Part shown: positions 17,871-27,415 of the stretch, piece by piece
How the letters are laid out: each line of letters opens with the position of its first letter
How positions within the stretch are numbered: the first letter of the stretch is position 1
From: an uncultured Pelagibacteraceae bacterium
Lineage (GTDB): Bacteria; Pseudomonadota; Alphaproteobacteria; Pelagibacterales; Pelagibacteraceae
Direction: 5' to 3'
Length of the DNA: 64,000 nucleotides
NCBI GenBank assembly: GCA_902628195.1
Contig: CACOLY010000001.1
Location: forward strand, 124,001 to 188,000
The notes under the pieces: model-generated
Database searches by the model: none
Seen by the model: the letters and a program-made list of their open reading frames with translations, nothing else
Told to the model about the DNA's origin: nothing
Position numbers and translations under genes: made by a program

Positions 17871-18923
17871 TTAGCTATTCGGTTTTTTTCCCACAATTTC
17901 GCTAAAATTTTTAACTCCATCTTTTAACAATAATTCTCGAAGCTCTTTTTTTATCATACTTACTATATTGGGACCTCTGTAAACCATACCAGTATAAAGC
18001 TGAATGTAATTTGCACCTGCAAGAAATTTTTCATAAGCGCTTGAACCAGAATCCACTCCACCAACACCTATAATCTTTATTTTGCCTTTAAGTAATTTAT
18101 AAAATTTTTTTATTAAAAGAGTAGATTTTGCTTCAATTGGTTTTCCTGATAGTCCCCCTTTTTGATGTTTTTGAATATTGTTCAAATTATCTCTTGTTGA
18201 GTCAGAAGTATTTGAAATAATCACTCCTTCAACTTTATTACTTAATAGAACTTGTGATATTTCATCAATTTCATTATTACCAATATCTGGAGAAACTTTC
18301 ACAACAATAGGAATGCTTGTATTTAAATTTTCTCTCTCCTTTTTAATACTTTTTAATAAATTATCTAATTTAACTTGATCATGTAACTTTCTTAAATTTT
18401 CTGTATTGGGAGATGAAATATTTATTGAAATATAATCTGCTACATCATTAAAAATTTTAAAGCATTTTAAATAATCTGATGTTCTATCCTCAGTATCTTT
18501 GTTAGGTCCAATATTTATTCCAAGTATTCCTCTTGGTCTATTTAATCTAATCCTTTTAACAATATTCTCTGCACCTAGGTTATTAAAACCAAGTCTATTA
18601 ATTAATGCCTCATCATCAACTAATCTAAACACTCTAGGCTTTGGATTACCATATTGTTTTAGAGGTGTAATTGTCCCAACTTCAACAAATCCAAAGCCAA
18701 GTTTAAATAATGAGTTATATACCTCTGCATTTTTATCAAATCCAGCTGCTAAGCCAATTGGATTATCAATATCCTTTCCAAATAACTTGGTTTTAAATAA
18801 AGTGTCACTTTTATTTTCATTTGAAATATTTGGTACAAAATTAAATTTTAATGATTTAATTGCTAAATTATGGGCAGTCTCAGGATCTAACTTAAATATT
18901 AATGATCTTATATTTGAAAACAT
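17871..18923 (-). CDS. pyrD: Dihydroorotate dehydrogenase (quinone), class 2
   Basis: A 350-residue membrane-associated flavoprotein that oxidises dihydroorotate to orotate with quinone as acceptor, step four of pyrimidine synthesis. The class 2 catalytic serine is in YISINISSPNTENLR. FMN-binding segments include PIGLAAGFDKNAEVY, GFVEVGTITPLKQYGNPKPR, NRLGFNNLGAENI, and the C-terminal KIIGVGGVDSGSSAYE and YTGMVYRG. The N-terminal helix that docks on the membrane is present. The start shares one base with the lysS stop, so the two are co-transcribed. Confidence 0.97.
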   Translation of the reverse strand: MFSNIRSLIFKLDPETAHNLAIKSLKFNFVPNISNENKSDTLFKTKLFGKDIDNPIGLAAGFDKNAEVYNSLFKLGFGFVEVGTITPLKQYGNPKPRVFRLVDDEALINRLGFNNLGAENIVKRIRLNRPRGILGINIGPNKDTEDRTSDYLKCFKIFNDVADYISINISSPNTENLRKLHDQVKLDNLLKSIKKERENLNTSIPIVVKVSPDIGNNEIDEISQVLLSNKVEGVIISNTSDSTRDNLNNIQKHQKGGLSGKPIEAKSTLLIKKFYKLLKGKIKIIGVGGVDSGSSAYEKFLAGANYIQLYTGMVYRGPNIVSMIKKELRELLLKDGVKNFSEIVGKKPNS

Positions 18924-20485
18924 TATTTAATTTTATTTTTTATAAGATCTTTTGTTTCTTTAACACCAAAAAAACTTATAAAAAATCCCATTCTAGGTCC
19001 ATTTTCATCGCCAAATACAACCTCATAAATTAATTTAAACCAATCTCTTAAATTTTTTGAATATCCATTCTCTTTTCCAGTTGTATAAATTAAGGTTTGA
19101 ATATCTTCTGGTGGCATTTCATCATTACATTTATCAAGCGTTTTAATTAAAGCTTTTAAAGCTAATTTTTCATTATCGTTTGGTTTTTTATATTTTTTTT
19201 TTATTTTTATTACATCATCAAAATATTTAATTGCATATCCAATAAGTTTATCAAAGATTGGAAAATCTTTTACTGAAATATTTTTCTTATATTTCTTTAC
19301 AAATTTCCAAAGAAGATCTTTATTGTCAGCATTACTTGTTTCGACAAGATTAAGGAGCATAGAAAAAGACATGATCATTTCTTCCTTAGGTATATTACTA
19401 TTATGAACATGCCACACAGGGTTCATTAAGATTTGTAATTCATCTTGATTTTTTGCTTTCTCTAAAAATTCTAAATATTCATCAACTGTTTTTGAAACAA
19501 TTTCCTTGTATAATTTTTTTGCTCTTTTTGGGTTTTGATACATATACAAAGATAAACTTTCAGGAGAAGCATATTCAAGCCATTGATCTATTGTAATACC
19601 GTTCCCTTTTGATTTAGAAATTTTTTCACCTTTTTCATCTAAAAATAACTCATAAGCAAAACCAGAAGGATTAATCTTTCCAATTAATTTAATTATTTTT
19701 GTTGATAAAATTGCGCTTTCGATCAAATCTTTTCCATACATTTCAAAATCTACGTCAAGAGCATACCATCTCATCGCCCAGTCAACTTTCCATTGAAGTT
19801 TACAGTTTCCATCAAATATACTTTTCTCTAAATATTTGCCATTGTTTTCAAAAATAATTTTTGATTTTTCCTTGTTAATTTCTTTAACAGGAATTTCCAA
19901 AACATGACCTGAGTCTGGACATATGGGCAAAAAGGGACTGTATGTTTTTTGACGTTCTTTTCCCAGTGTAGGTAATATTATATTCATTATTTCATCATAG
20001 TTTTCTAAAATAACTTGAAGGGATGTGTTAAAAAAACCTGATTTATAAAGCTCTGAGGAGCTTTTAAATTTATAATTAAAATTAAAATTATCTAAAAAAT
20101 TTTTGAGCATTTGATTATTATGTTCACCGAAACTTTTAAATTTTCCAAAAGGATCTGGAACATTTGTAAGAGGCTTATGCAAATTTTTTTCTAATAATTC
20201 TTTATTAGGTACATTATCAGGAACTTTTCTAAGACCATCCATATCATCAGAAAAAGTTATAATTTCTGTTGGAAGATCTGTTAAATATTTTAAAGCATTT
20301 ACTATCATTGAAGTTCTCGCAACTTCACCAAATGTACCTATGTGAGGGAGACCACTTGGACCATATCCTGTTTGAAGAATAATTTTTCCTTTTTTTTCTA
20401 TAATTTTTTTTCTTTCGCGAAGCATTTTTTTTGCCTCCACAAATGGCCAAGCACTAGTTTTATCTAAATTTTCTTTTTTAATCAT
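18923..20485 (-). CDS. lysS: Lysyl-tRNA synthetase, class I
   Basis: A 520-residue class I lysyl-tRNA synthetase (LysK type), the form found in archaea and most alphaproteobacteria instead of the class II enzyme. The HIGH-equivalent motif is SGLPHIGTFGEV near residue 45, and the KMSKS-equivalent is GEKISKSKGNGITIDQW near residue 285. The C-terminal helical domain follows. It attaches lysine to tRNA-Lys, a heavily used reaction in this lysine-rich proteome. It is divergent from trkH across 88 bases and precedes pyrD with a one-base overlap. Confidence 0.96.
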   Translation of the reverse strand: MIKKENLDKTSAWPFVEAKKMLRERKKIIEKKGKIILQTGYGPSGLPHIGTFGEVARTSMIVNALKYLTDLPTEIITFSDDMDGLRKVPDNVPNKELLEKNLHKPLTNVPDPFGKFKSFGEHNNQMLKNFLDNFNFNYKFKSSSELYKSGFFNTSLQVILENYDEIMNIILPTLGKERQKTYSPFLPICPDSGHVLEIPVKEINKEKSKIIFENNGKYLEKSIFDGNCKLQWKVDWAMRWYALDVDFEMYGKDLIESAILSTKIIKLIGKINPSGFAYELFLDEKGEKISKSKGNGITIDQWLEYASPESLSLYMYQNPKRAKKLYKEIVSKTVDEYLEFLEKAKNQDELQILMNPVWHVHNSNIPKEEMIMSFSMLLNLVETSNADNKDLLWKFVKKYKKNISVKDFPIFDKLIGYAIKYFDDVIKIKKKYKKPNDNEKLALKALIKTLDKCNDEMPPEDIQTLIYTTGKENGYSKNLRDWFKLIYEVVFGDENGPRMGFFISFFGVKETKDLIKNKIK

Positions 20486-20573
20486 GAATATTTCTTTTAA
20501 ATTCTCAAATAAATGATTAAGCTAATTCATATAGAGTTGAAATTTATTTACCATAAAATAATGTTCTTTCAAA

Positions 20574-22013
20574 ATGTCTAATTATAAAACAGTTTTTTTT
20601 ACACTGGGAATTTTGCAAATAATTCTTGGAATTTTTATGATGATTCCAATAATTATTCAGTTTATTTATAATGAGATAGATGCATCTTTTTTGGGCGCTT
20701 CTATAGTTACTATTATATTTGGTATTTTATTTTTTTTATCAAATTTAGATCACGATAAAAAATTGAATTTACAACAGGCATTTCTTTTAACAGCGTTATC
20801 TTGGTTAAGTATTGCAGTTTTTGGTTCTTTACCTTTTATATTTTCAGATGCTGATTTTTCAATCACCAACGCATTTTTTGAAAGTATGTCAGGGATTACT
20901 ACCACAGGATCAACAATTATTGCAAATTTAGAAAATACTCCAAAGGGTATATTGTTATGGCGAGCATTACTTCAATGGCTTGGTGGAATAGGTATTATTG
21001 TAATGGCAATAACACTAATGCCGATAATGAATGTTGGTGGAATGCAATTATTTAAAATTTCAAATAATGACTCATCAGAAAAAATTCTTCCTAAATCTAA
21101 GGAAATTGCACTTAGATTAATCATTATTTACTCTAGTTTAACATTTCTTTGTGCATTTTTTTATAAAATTTTAGGAATGAGTATTTTCGATAGTTTAACT
21201 CATTCAATGACAACAATAGCTACTGGCGGTTTTTCAAATTACAATGAATCAATTGGTTTTTTTGATAATCCTTATATTGAAATATCAGCAATGATTTTTA
21301 TTATTTTGGGTAGTTTACCTTTTATTGCCTACATTAAATTTTTAAGTGGTGATAAAAAAATATTTTTTTCAGACATACAAATTCAAACTTTTATAAAAAT
21401 AATAGTAATTAGTATTATTGTATTATCAATATATTTAACAATTAATAATTCTACACAAATAAATTTAAGATCTATTATTTTTAATGTTATTTCAATTTTA
21501 ACTGGAACTGGATATGTCAATGCACAATTTGATAATTGGGGAGCTTTTGCCATAATCATATTTTTATTATTAATGTTTATTGGTGGGTGTGCAGGTTCAA
21601 CTACTTGTGGTATAAAAATTTTTAGAATTCAAATTCTGTATTATTTTATTTCCAATCAACTTAAAAGAATAATTTATCCAAAGGGTATTTTTGTTCTAAA
21701 ATATAATCAAAGCCCGGTTGATAATAAATTTATTTCTTCAATAATTTCATTTATTTATATGTATTTAATTATTTTTTTTATAATTACTGCTTTACTTTCA
21801 TTAACTGGTCTTGATTTTATTACTTCAATATCTGGCGCTGCAACATCAATATCTAATGTTGGACCTGGTTTAGGATCAATTATAGGTCCCAATGGAAATT
21901 TTTCTTCCTTACCAGATATTTCGAAATGGATACTCACTCTTGGTATGATTTTGGGTAGACTTGAATTATTTGCTATACTAGTATTATTTTTACCGTCATT
22001 TTGGAGAAATTAA
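20574..22013 (+). CDS. trkH: TrkH-family potassium uptake protein
   Basis: A 479-residue membrane protein with roughly 10-12 helices and the four pore-loop repeats of TrkH/KtrB channels. The filter-like segments are SMSGITTTGSTI, MTTIATGGFS, GTGYVNAQF and GPGLGSIIGPNG. GGCAGSTTCGIKIFR is also typical of TrkH. It carries K+ (possibly Na+ coupled) across the inner membrane. The usual cytosolic gating partner TrkA is not adjacent. It heads an operon with the AmpG-like transporter (start 3 bases after its stop) and the NlpC/P60 protein. Confidence 0.94.
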   Translation: MSNYKTVFFTLGILQIILGIFMMIPIIIQFIYNEIDASFLGASIVTIIFGILFFLSNLDHDKKLNLQQAFLLTALSWLSIAVFGSLPFIFSDADFSITNAFFESMSGITTTGSTIIANLENTPKGILLWRALLQWLGGIGIIVMAITLMPIMNVGGMQLFKISNNDSSEKILPKSKEIALRLIIIYSSLTFLCAFFYKILGMSIFDSLTHSMTTIATGGFSNYNESIGFFDNPYIEISAMIFIILGSLPFIAYIKFLSGDKKIFFSDIQIQTFIKIIVISIIVLSIYLTINNSTQINLRSIIFNVISILTGTGYVNAQFDNWGAFAIIIFLLLMFIGGCAGSTTCGIKIFRIQILYYFISNQLKRIIYPKGIFVLKYNQSPVDNKFISSIISFIYMYLIIFFIITALLSLTGLDFITSISGAATSISNVGPGLGSIIGPNGNFSSLPDISKWILTLGMILGRLELFAILVLFLPSFWRN

Positions 22014-22015
22014 TA

Positions 22016-23389
22016 ATGTCATCAGTTCAAAAAACTTCATGGTTTGAGTCCCTATCAGTTTACAAAGATATAAGAATGCTAAGAATTTTACTCTTAGGCT
22101 CAATAAGTGGTTTTCCATGGGTTTTAATTGCTAGTAGTTTAAGTCTCTGGCTTAAAGAGGAAGGACTTAGTAGATCAACAATTGGATGGGCAGGTTTAAT
22201 TTTTGCTGTTTATGCGTTTAATTATTTGTGGGCACCATTAGTAGATAGAATTCAAATACCATTTTTAACAAAAAAACTAGGACATAGAAGAGGATGGATA
22301 GTGCTTATGCAAATAATCATTGTTATATGCCTATTAATTTGGAGTTTTATAAACCCTACACAAAATTTAGCCTTATTAATATCAGTTGGATTAGTTATAG
22401 CGATAGCTTCAGCAACTCAAGATATTACAGTTGATGCTTTAAGAATTGAACAAATTAGAGAAAATGAGGGAAAATCAATGGCTGCAGGTGCTGCAATAGC
22501 TGTTGTTGGTTGGTGGACAGGTTACAAATTAGGAGGAGTTGTTGCCCTATTTACAGCTGAGTTATTTGAAAATTTTGGTATTGCAAATTATTGGCAAATA
22601 ACCTTTTTAGTTTTAGGTATCATAATTATCTTAATGAATATTGGATTACTTTTTGTTCATGAACCAATTGAAACTGACAGACAAAAAAATCAAAAAGAAA
22701 CAGATAGATTAATTGGAGAAAAACTTGGATCAAGAAATTTAATTACAAATTTCATTGCCTATATATCAGGAACTATAGGTGGACCAATCATAAGTTTCTT
22801 TAAAAAAAATGGTTTTGCTATCGCGATAGGAATTTTGGGATTTGTTTTTTTATTTAAAGTAGGTGAAGCTTTTATGGGAAGAATGTCTATTATTTTCTAT
22901 AAAGAAATTGGCTTTTCCAAAGGTCAAATTGCTATCTATTCTAAAGGTCTAGGTTGGATAACAACTGTGATATTTACTTTGTTGGGTGGAATAATGGCTA
23001 TGAGAGCCGGGACAATTAAGACAATGTTTTTTGCAGGGGGATTAATGGCTTTAACAAATCTTTTATTTGCAGTTTTAGCGTGGACAGGAAAGTCTGAGAT
23101 TTTATTCGCAATCGCGGTGATAGCTGATGATATTACTGCAGCTTTTGCAACTGTAGCATTTGTTGCATTCATTTCGTTATTAGTGGATAGAACTTATACA
23201 GCTACACAATACGCTTTGCTTGCTTCAATTGGCACTGCAGGAAGAACTACATTAGCGTCCTCTTCCGGAGCTTTAGTAGACTGGTTAAATGGAGATTGGG
23301 GAGCATTTTTTGTATTAACAACTATAATGGTAATCCCTTCATTGATTTGTTTATGGATAATTAAAAATAGAATTAAGATTGGTGAATAA
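22016..23389 (+). CDS. AmpG-like MFS transporter (PAT family)
   Basis: A 457-residue major facilitator with about 12 helices. It resembles the peptide-acetyl-CoA (AmpG/AT-1) branch, as shown by SGFPWVLIASSLSLWLKEEGLSRSTIG, YLWAPLVDR, and ATQDITVDALRIEQI, near-standard AmpG motifs. AmpG imports anhydro-muropeptides for cell-wall recycling. I place the start at the ATG at 22016, with GGAG about eight bases upstream, not at the in-frame TTG at 22001, which lies inside trkH. The neighbouring NlpC/P60 gene and the AmgK/MurU-like genes elsewhere in the window support a role in muropeptide salvage. The substrate itself is not provable from sequence. Confidence 0.82.
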   Translation: MSSVQKTSWFESLSVYKDIRMLRILLLGSISGFPWVLIASSLSLWLKEEGLSRSTIGWAGLIFAVYAFNYLWAPLVDRIQIPFLTKKLGHRRGWIVLMQIIIVICLLIWSFINPTQNLALLISVGLVIAIASATQDITVDALRIEQIRENEGKSMAAGAAIAVVGWWTGYKLGGVVALFTAELFENFGIANYWQITFLVLGIIIILMNIGLLFVHEPIETDRQKNQKETDRLIGEKLGSRNLITNFIAYISGTIGGPIISFFKKNGFAIAIGILGFVFLFKVGEAFMGRMSIIFYKEIGFSKGQIAIYSKGLGWITTVIFTLLGGIMAMRAGTIKTMFFAGGLMALTNLLFAVLAWTGKSEILFAIAVIADDITAAFATVAFVAFISLLVDRTYTATQYALLASIGTAGRTTLASSSGALVDWLNGDWGAFFVLTTIMVIPSLICLWIIKNRIKIGE

Positions 23390-24128
23390 TAATTTTTACT
23401 TTATAAATAGTTTTTCTAATATCTATAAAAAACCTTCAAAATTATCTGAGGTAACTTCTCAAATAATATATGGAGAGAAATTCAAGATTTTATCAAAAAA
23501 TAAAAATTGGATTAAAATTAAAACTTTATTTGATAATTATATTGGATATATGATAAATACAAAATACGTCAAAAAATTTAACCCCAAATATAAAGTTAGT
23601 GATCTTAAAGCAAGAATTTTCAAAAAACCTGGAATTAGTACAAATTATTGGCTTCCATTTGGATCAAAATTATCAGTTATATTAGAAAATAAGAATTATA
23701 TCAAAATTGAGAAAAATAAATGGATAAAAAAAAAAAATATTCAGAGGATAAATCATAAAGAAACAAATTTTATTAAAATTTTTAAAAAATTTTTAAATGT
23801 GAGATATATTTGGGGTGGAAAAACATATAAAGGAATTGACTGTTCAGCATTAATACAAACATTTTTTGTTTACAATAATTTATTTTATCCCAGAGATACT
23901 AAAGATCAGATCAAGTACTTAAAAAAAAAATTAAAAAGTGTAAAATTTAAAAAAGGGGATATCATATTTTGGAAAGGTCACGTTGCCATATGCTTAAATT
24001 CCAAACAATTAATTCATGCGTATGGACCTGAGAAAAAAGTTATAATAATGCCAATAATTGAAACAATTAATAGAATCGAAAAAACAGCCTCTCTTAAGGT
24101 AAAAAAAATTACTAGAATAAATTATTAG
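23379..24128 (+). CDS. NlpC/P60 cysteine peptidase with SH3-like domains
   Basis: A 249-residue protein. Residues 1-120 look like two bacterial SH3 domains, which usually bind peptide stems. Residues 130-249 form an NlpC/P60 domain with the full catalytic set: Cys155 in GIDCSALIQ, His201 in KGHVAI and His213 in LIHAYGP. Relatives cut the D-Glu to diaminopimelate bond of wall peptides. There is no clear signal peptide, so it may act in the cytosol on imported muropeptides, as the overlap with the AmpG-like transporter (11 bases) suggests. Start is TTG at 23379 or GTG at 23382. It ends four bases inside the convergent tyrA. Confidence 0.88.
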   Translation: MVNNNFYFINSFSNIYKKPSKLSEVTSQIIYGEKFKILSKNKNWIKIKTLFDNYIGYMINTKYVKKFNPKYKVSDLKARIFKKPGISTNYWLPFGSKLSVILENKNYIKIEKNKWIKKKNIQRINHKETNFIKIFKKFLNVRYIWGGKTYKGIDCSALIQTFFVYNNLFYPRDTKDQIKYLKKKLKSVKFKKGDIIFWKGHVAICLNSKQLIHAYGPEKKVIIMPIIETINRIEKTASLKVKKITRINY

Positions 24129-25021
24129 TTTCTTCCAAAATCCGGCTTATCAATATCTTGCTTTAACTTAATAATTTTTGATCTTACTTTTTTAGTTTGA
24201 ATAAGCTTCTTTATTATTGACTTATCGTTCTTTGAGTTAATATCCTTTTTAAATTCATTTAAATTTTTAATAAATAAATCTATTGCTTTTGAAATATTTC
24301 TTTTATTATTAAAGAAAATATCTCTCCACATAATCTCATTTGATGCTGCAATCCTAGAAAAATCTCTTAAACCACCTGCACTATATTTAATTAAACTATA
24401 TTTTTGTTTTTTTTCAAAATCTTGAGCAGATTTAACTAAGTTATATGCAATTAAATGTGGTAAGTGACTAGTGATAGAAAAAATTTTATCATGTTTTTCA
24501 GAGTTCATAATAACAACTTTAGAACCCATTTTTTTCCAAAAAGAGTTTAAAAAATTTAAATGTTTCAAATTAGTTTTTTTGTCTTTAATTAAAACACACC
24601 ACTTATTCTCGAATAAATTATGTTTACCATTTTCTGGTCCGCTAACTTCAGAGCCTGCAATTGGGTGACTTGAGGTCCAAGAAATATCTTTTTTTAAACT
24701 CTTTTTAACAACTGCCTTAGACTCTAATTTTGATGAACCAATATCAGTTATAATATGTCTTTTAGTAAGATCTTTATTTATTTTAAGAATTAATTTTTTG
24801 TATTCACTCATAGGAGTACAAAAAATAATTAATTGTGATTTTAAAACTGAATCATTTAATCTTTTAACTATAGTTCCAGGTAATTTTAATTTTTTTATTT
24901 TTGATATATTTTTTTTTGATTTTTCATAAACAAATATTTTTCTGGCAATTTTTTTTTTATGAATTCTTCTTAATAAAGATGATCCTAATAGACCACATCC
25001 AATTAATAATATATTTTTCAT
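24125..25021 (-). CDS. tyrA: Prephenate dehydrogenase
   Basis: A 298-residue NAD(P)-dependent dehydrogenase of tyrosine synthesis, converting prephenate (or arogenate) to 4-hydroxyphenylpyruvate (or tyrosine). The dinucleotide site is IGCGLLGSSLLRRI at the N-terminus. SSHPIAGSEVSGPENG and SHLPHLIAYNLV carry conserved active-site residues, and SAGGLRDFSRIAAS is typical. It overlaps the upstream aminotransferase by four bases, forming an aromatic amino-acid pair. No ACT regulatory domain is present at the C-terminus. Confidence 0.94.
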   Translation of the reverse strand: MKNILLIGCGLLGSSLLRRIHKKKIARKIFVYEKSKKNISKIKKLKLPGTIVKRLNDSVLKSQLIIFCTPMSEYKKLILKINKDLTKRHIITDIGSSKLESKAVVKKSLKKDISWTSSHPIAGSEVSGPENGKHNLFENKWCVLIKDKKTNLKHLNFLNSFWKKMGSKVVIMNSEKHDKIFSITSHLPHLIAYNLVKSAQDFEKKQKYSLIKYSAGGLRDFSRIAASNEIMWRDIFFNNKRNISKAIDLFIKNLNEFKKDINSKNDKSIIKKLIQTKKVRSKIIKLKQDIDKPDFGRN

Positions 25022-26103
25022 TTGTTAAATATACTTTTTACTACACTCATAAATCTTAAATTATCTTTTACCGATCCAATTGATAATCGTAACATGTTTT
25101 TTATTTTATAACCATCTTCAGTAGATCTTAAAATAATGCCTTTGTTTTTTAATTTCTCATTAAAATTCTTTGCTTTAAATTTACATTTCTCAAAATTTAA
25201 GAGCAAAAAATTAGCAGAAACATCATTTGAAGTAATACCATATTTTTGTAGAAAAAATTTTAATTTTCTTGCGTAAAAAATATTATGTTTAACAGAGCGA
25301 GATATAAATTTCATATCTTTAAGTGATTCCACAGCAGCTTTTTGAGCAACTTCATTAACATTAAATGGTGGCTTAATTGTATTTAAAGCATCAATAATTT
25401 TTTTAGACCCATATCCCCATCCAATTCTTAAAGATGATAATCCATAAATTTTTGAAAATGTTCTTAATATAAAAACATTTTCTTTATCTTTAAATAAATC
25501 TAGGCCAGATACATAATCTAAATTTTTCATATATTCAAAGTAAGCATCATCAACTACTAACAATACATTCTTTTTTAATTTTTTTCTTAATTTAATAAGT
25601 TCGTTTTTAGTTAAAAAAGTTCCAGTTGGATTATTTGGATTTGCTATAAAAACTATTTTTGTTTTTTTTGTTACTTTTTTAATTATTTCTGAAACTGAAA
25701 CTTTAAATTTTTTTTCCTTGGCAAATATTACATTTGCGCCTACTATTTTTGCGTAAATTCTGTACATTAAAAAACTATACTGAGGAACAATTACTTCATC
25801 TTTTGGTTTAAGAAATAACTGACAAAGCATTTGAATTACTTCATCAGACCCTGAGCCACAAATAATCCTTTCCATATCACATTTGAATTTTTTTGATATT
25901 TCCATTCTTAATTTTTTTGATTTAGGATCTGGATATCTAAAAAAACTTAAATTTTTTTTTGATATAATTTTCTGAACCTTTGAACTCACTCCCAAAGCAG
26001 ATTCGTTTGCAGAGAGTTTTATAACTTTCTTCATATTCCTAATAACAGACCTTCCAGGCTTGTAAGTATCTATATTGAATTTTTTAAATTTTATAGCAGT
26101 CAT
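25018..26103 (-). CDS. hisC: Histidinol-phosphate/aromatic aminotransferase
   Basis: A 361-residue fold-type I PLP aminotransferase. The PLP-binding lysine is in LRTFSKIYGLSSLRIGWGYG. NPNNPTGTFL and VDDAYFEY are also typical of HisC. HisC makes histidinol phosphate in histidine synthesis, and many relatives also transaminate aromatic keto acids. Its four-base overlap with tyrA suggests that here it serves tyrosine and phenylalanine synthesis, with or without a histidine role. It is divergent from metX across a 191-base gap that holds the SAM-II element. Confidence 0.9.
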   Translation of the reverse strand: MTAIKFKKFNIDTYKPGRSVIRNMKKVIKLSANESALGVSSKVQKIISKKNLSFFRYPDPKSKKLRMEISKKFKCDMERIICGSGSDEVIQMLCQLFLKPKDEVIVPQYSFLMYRIYAKIVGANVIFAKEKKFKVSVSEIIKKVTKKTKIVFIANPNNPTGTFLTKNELIKLRKKLKKNVLLVVDDAYFEYMKNLDYVSGLDLFKDKENVFILRTFSKIYGLSSLRIGWGYGSKKIIDALNTIKPPFNVNEVAQKAAVESLKDMKFISRSVKHNIFYARKLKFFLQKYGITSNDVSANFLLLNFEKCKFKAKNFNEKLKNKGIILRSTEDGYKIKNMLRLSIGSVKDNLRFMSVVKSIFNK

Positions 26104-26175
26104 ATTTTTAATTTTAAGGCCTTTATAATTAAAATAACAATTTTTTATATAGTATTAGTAAATAAAATTTTAAAA

Positions 26176-26204
26176 TTGACATAACAAATAACATCTTGTA
26201 CAAA
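26176..26204 (+). promoter_or_regulatory. Promoter of metX-metW-gloB
   Basis: A perfect -35 box TTGACA (26176-26181) is followed after exactly 17 bases by TACAAA (26199-26204), a fair -10 box. The expected transcription start, about 26210, coincides with the first bases of the SAM-II element, as is usual for this compact riboswitch. Confidence 0.7.
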
Positions 26205-26208
26205 ATTT

Positions 26209-26262
26209 CTGCGCTGATTTACCTGAATTGCGAGCGCTTTAAAAAAACCGCTAAAAAAGTTT
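26209..26262 (+). ncRNA. SAM-II riboswitch upstream of metX
   Basis: This segment closely matches the SAM-II (SAM-alpha) S-adenosylmethionine riboswitch known upstream of metX and metA in alphaproteobacteria and in marine metagenomes. The P1 stem is GCGCT (26211-26215) pairing with AGCGC (26233-26237). The loop carries the conserved GCTGATTTA start, and the 3' part contains the conserved GCTAAAAA (26250-26257). It ends about 33 bases before the metX ATG. I could not confirm the 3' pseudoknot pairing by eye, because this copy has AGTTTT where the best-known example ends in GGG. High SAM is expected to repress metX expression. Confidence 0.88.
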
Positions 26263-26294
26263 TTTTTCTCACAATTCAAAAATTTGCTTAAATT

Positions 26295-27413
26295 ATGAAT
26301 TTTAAAGAAAATATAAAAACAATAACTATTAATAAACCACTCAAATTAGATTGTGGTAAAACTATCAATAATTTTCCTCTAGCATATGAAACCTATGGTT
26401 CATTAAATAAAGAAAAAAATAATGCAATTTTAGTTTTTCATGCCTTAACAGGAGATCAGTTTGTTACCGGTGTTAATCCTGTAACAAATAAAGATGGTTG
26501 GTGGAGTTATGCAGTTGGGCCCGGTAAATCTATTGACACAAAAAAATATTTTGTAATTTGTGCAAATGTTATTGGTGGTTGTATGGGTTCTTTTGGACCT
26601 AGTCATCAAAATCCTGAGACTAAAAAAATATACGGCACCGATTTTCCGGTAATTACTATTAATGATATGGTAAATGCACAAAAAAATTTATTGGATCATT
26701 TTGGTATTAAAAAACTTTTTTCAGTTGTTGGAGGATCAATGGGTGGAATGCAAGTTTTACAATTCGTTAGCAATTATCCTGATAAAACTAAAACTGCAGT
26801 ACCTATAGCTTGCACCTCTAGTCATTCAGCACAAAATATTGCTTTCAATGAACTTGGTAGACAAGCAATAGCAGCTGATTACAAATGGCAAAATGGAGAA
26901 TACTCTTCAAAAAATACTATTCCAGATAAAGGTTTAGCAGTTGCCAGAATGGCTGCTCATATTACTTATCTATCAAAAAAAGGTCTTCAAGAAAAATTTG
27001 GAAGAAAACTTCAAGAAAGAGATGATCTAAAATTTGGATTTGATGCTGACTTTCAAATTGAAAGTTATTTAAGATACCAAGGATCTGTGTTTGTGGATCG
27101 ATTTGATGCTAATAGCTATTTATACATCACCAGAGCAATGGATTATTTTGATTTGATAAAACAAAATAATGGTAATTTATCAAATGCATTCAAAAATACT
27201 AAAGCAAAATTTTTTGTTATATCATTTACATCAGATTGGCTTTATCCAACTCAAGAAAATAAAGATATAGTTATTGCATTAAATGCGATTGGAGCAAATG
27301 TGGGATTTGTGGAAATTAAATCAGATAAAGGGCATGACTCCTTTTTATTAGATGTGCCTGATTTTTTAAAAGCACTTAAAAATTTTTTAGATAAATCATA
27401 CTTAGAGGAATAA
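26295..27413 (+). CDS. metX: Homoserine O-acetyltransferase
   Basis: A 372-residue alpha/beta-hydrolase-fold enzyme that acetylates homoserine, the first committed step of methionine synthesis. The nucleophile is Ser148 in [21 protein letters not shown] near residue 50, and SDWLYP and KGHDSFLLD near the C-terminus, supply the oxyanion and the Asp/His of the triad. It is transcribed from a consensus promoter through a SAM-II riboswitch and followed after two bases by metW. Its product can accept sulfide or methanethiol, which links it to DMSP sulfur use. No clear Shine-Dalgarno precedes the ATG. Confidence 0.96.
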   Translation: MNFKENIKTITINKPLKLDCGKTINNFPLAYETYGSLNKEKNNAILVFHALTGDQFVTGVNPVTNKDGWWSYAVGPGKSIDTKKYFVICANVIGGCMGSFGPSHQNPETKKIYGTDFPVITINDMVNAQKNLLDHFGIKKLFSVVGGSMGGMQVLQFVSNYPDKTKTAVPIACTSSHSAQNIAFNELGRQAIAADYKWQNGEYSSKNTIPDKGLAVARMAAHITYLSKKGLQEKFGRKLQERDDLKFGFDADFQIESYLRYQGSVFVDRFDANSYLYITRAMDYFDLIKQNNGNLSNAFKNTKAKFFVISFTSDWLYPTQENKDIVIALNAIGANVGFVEIKSDKGHDSFLLDVPDFLKALKNFLDKSYLEE

Positions 27414-27415
27414 AT

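Noticed and set aside
20486-20573. Promoter pair for trkH in the lysS-trkH gap
   Set aside because: TTGAAA and a nearby TAAAAT are only 11 bases apart, too close for a sigma-70 promoter; other pairings were weak.
22001-22015. Upstream TTG as start of the AmpG-like gene
   Set aside because: It lies within the end of trkH and has no ribosome site; ATG at 22016 has GGAG at a good distance.
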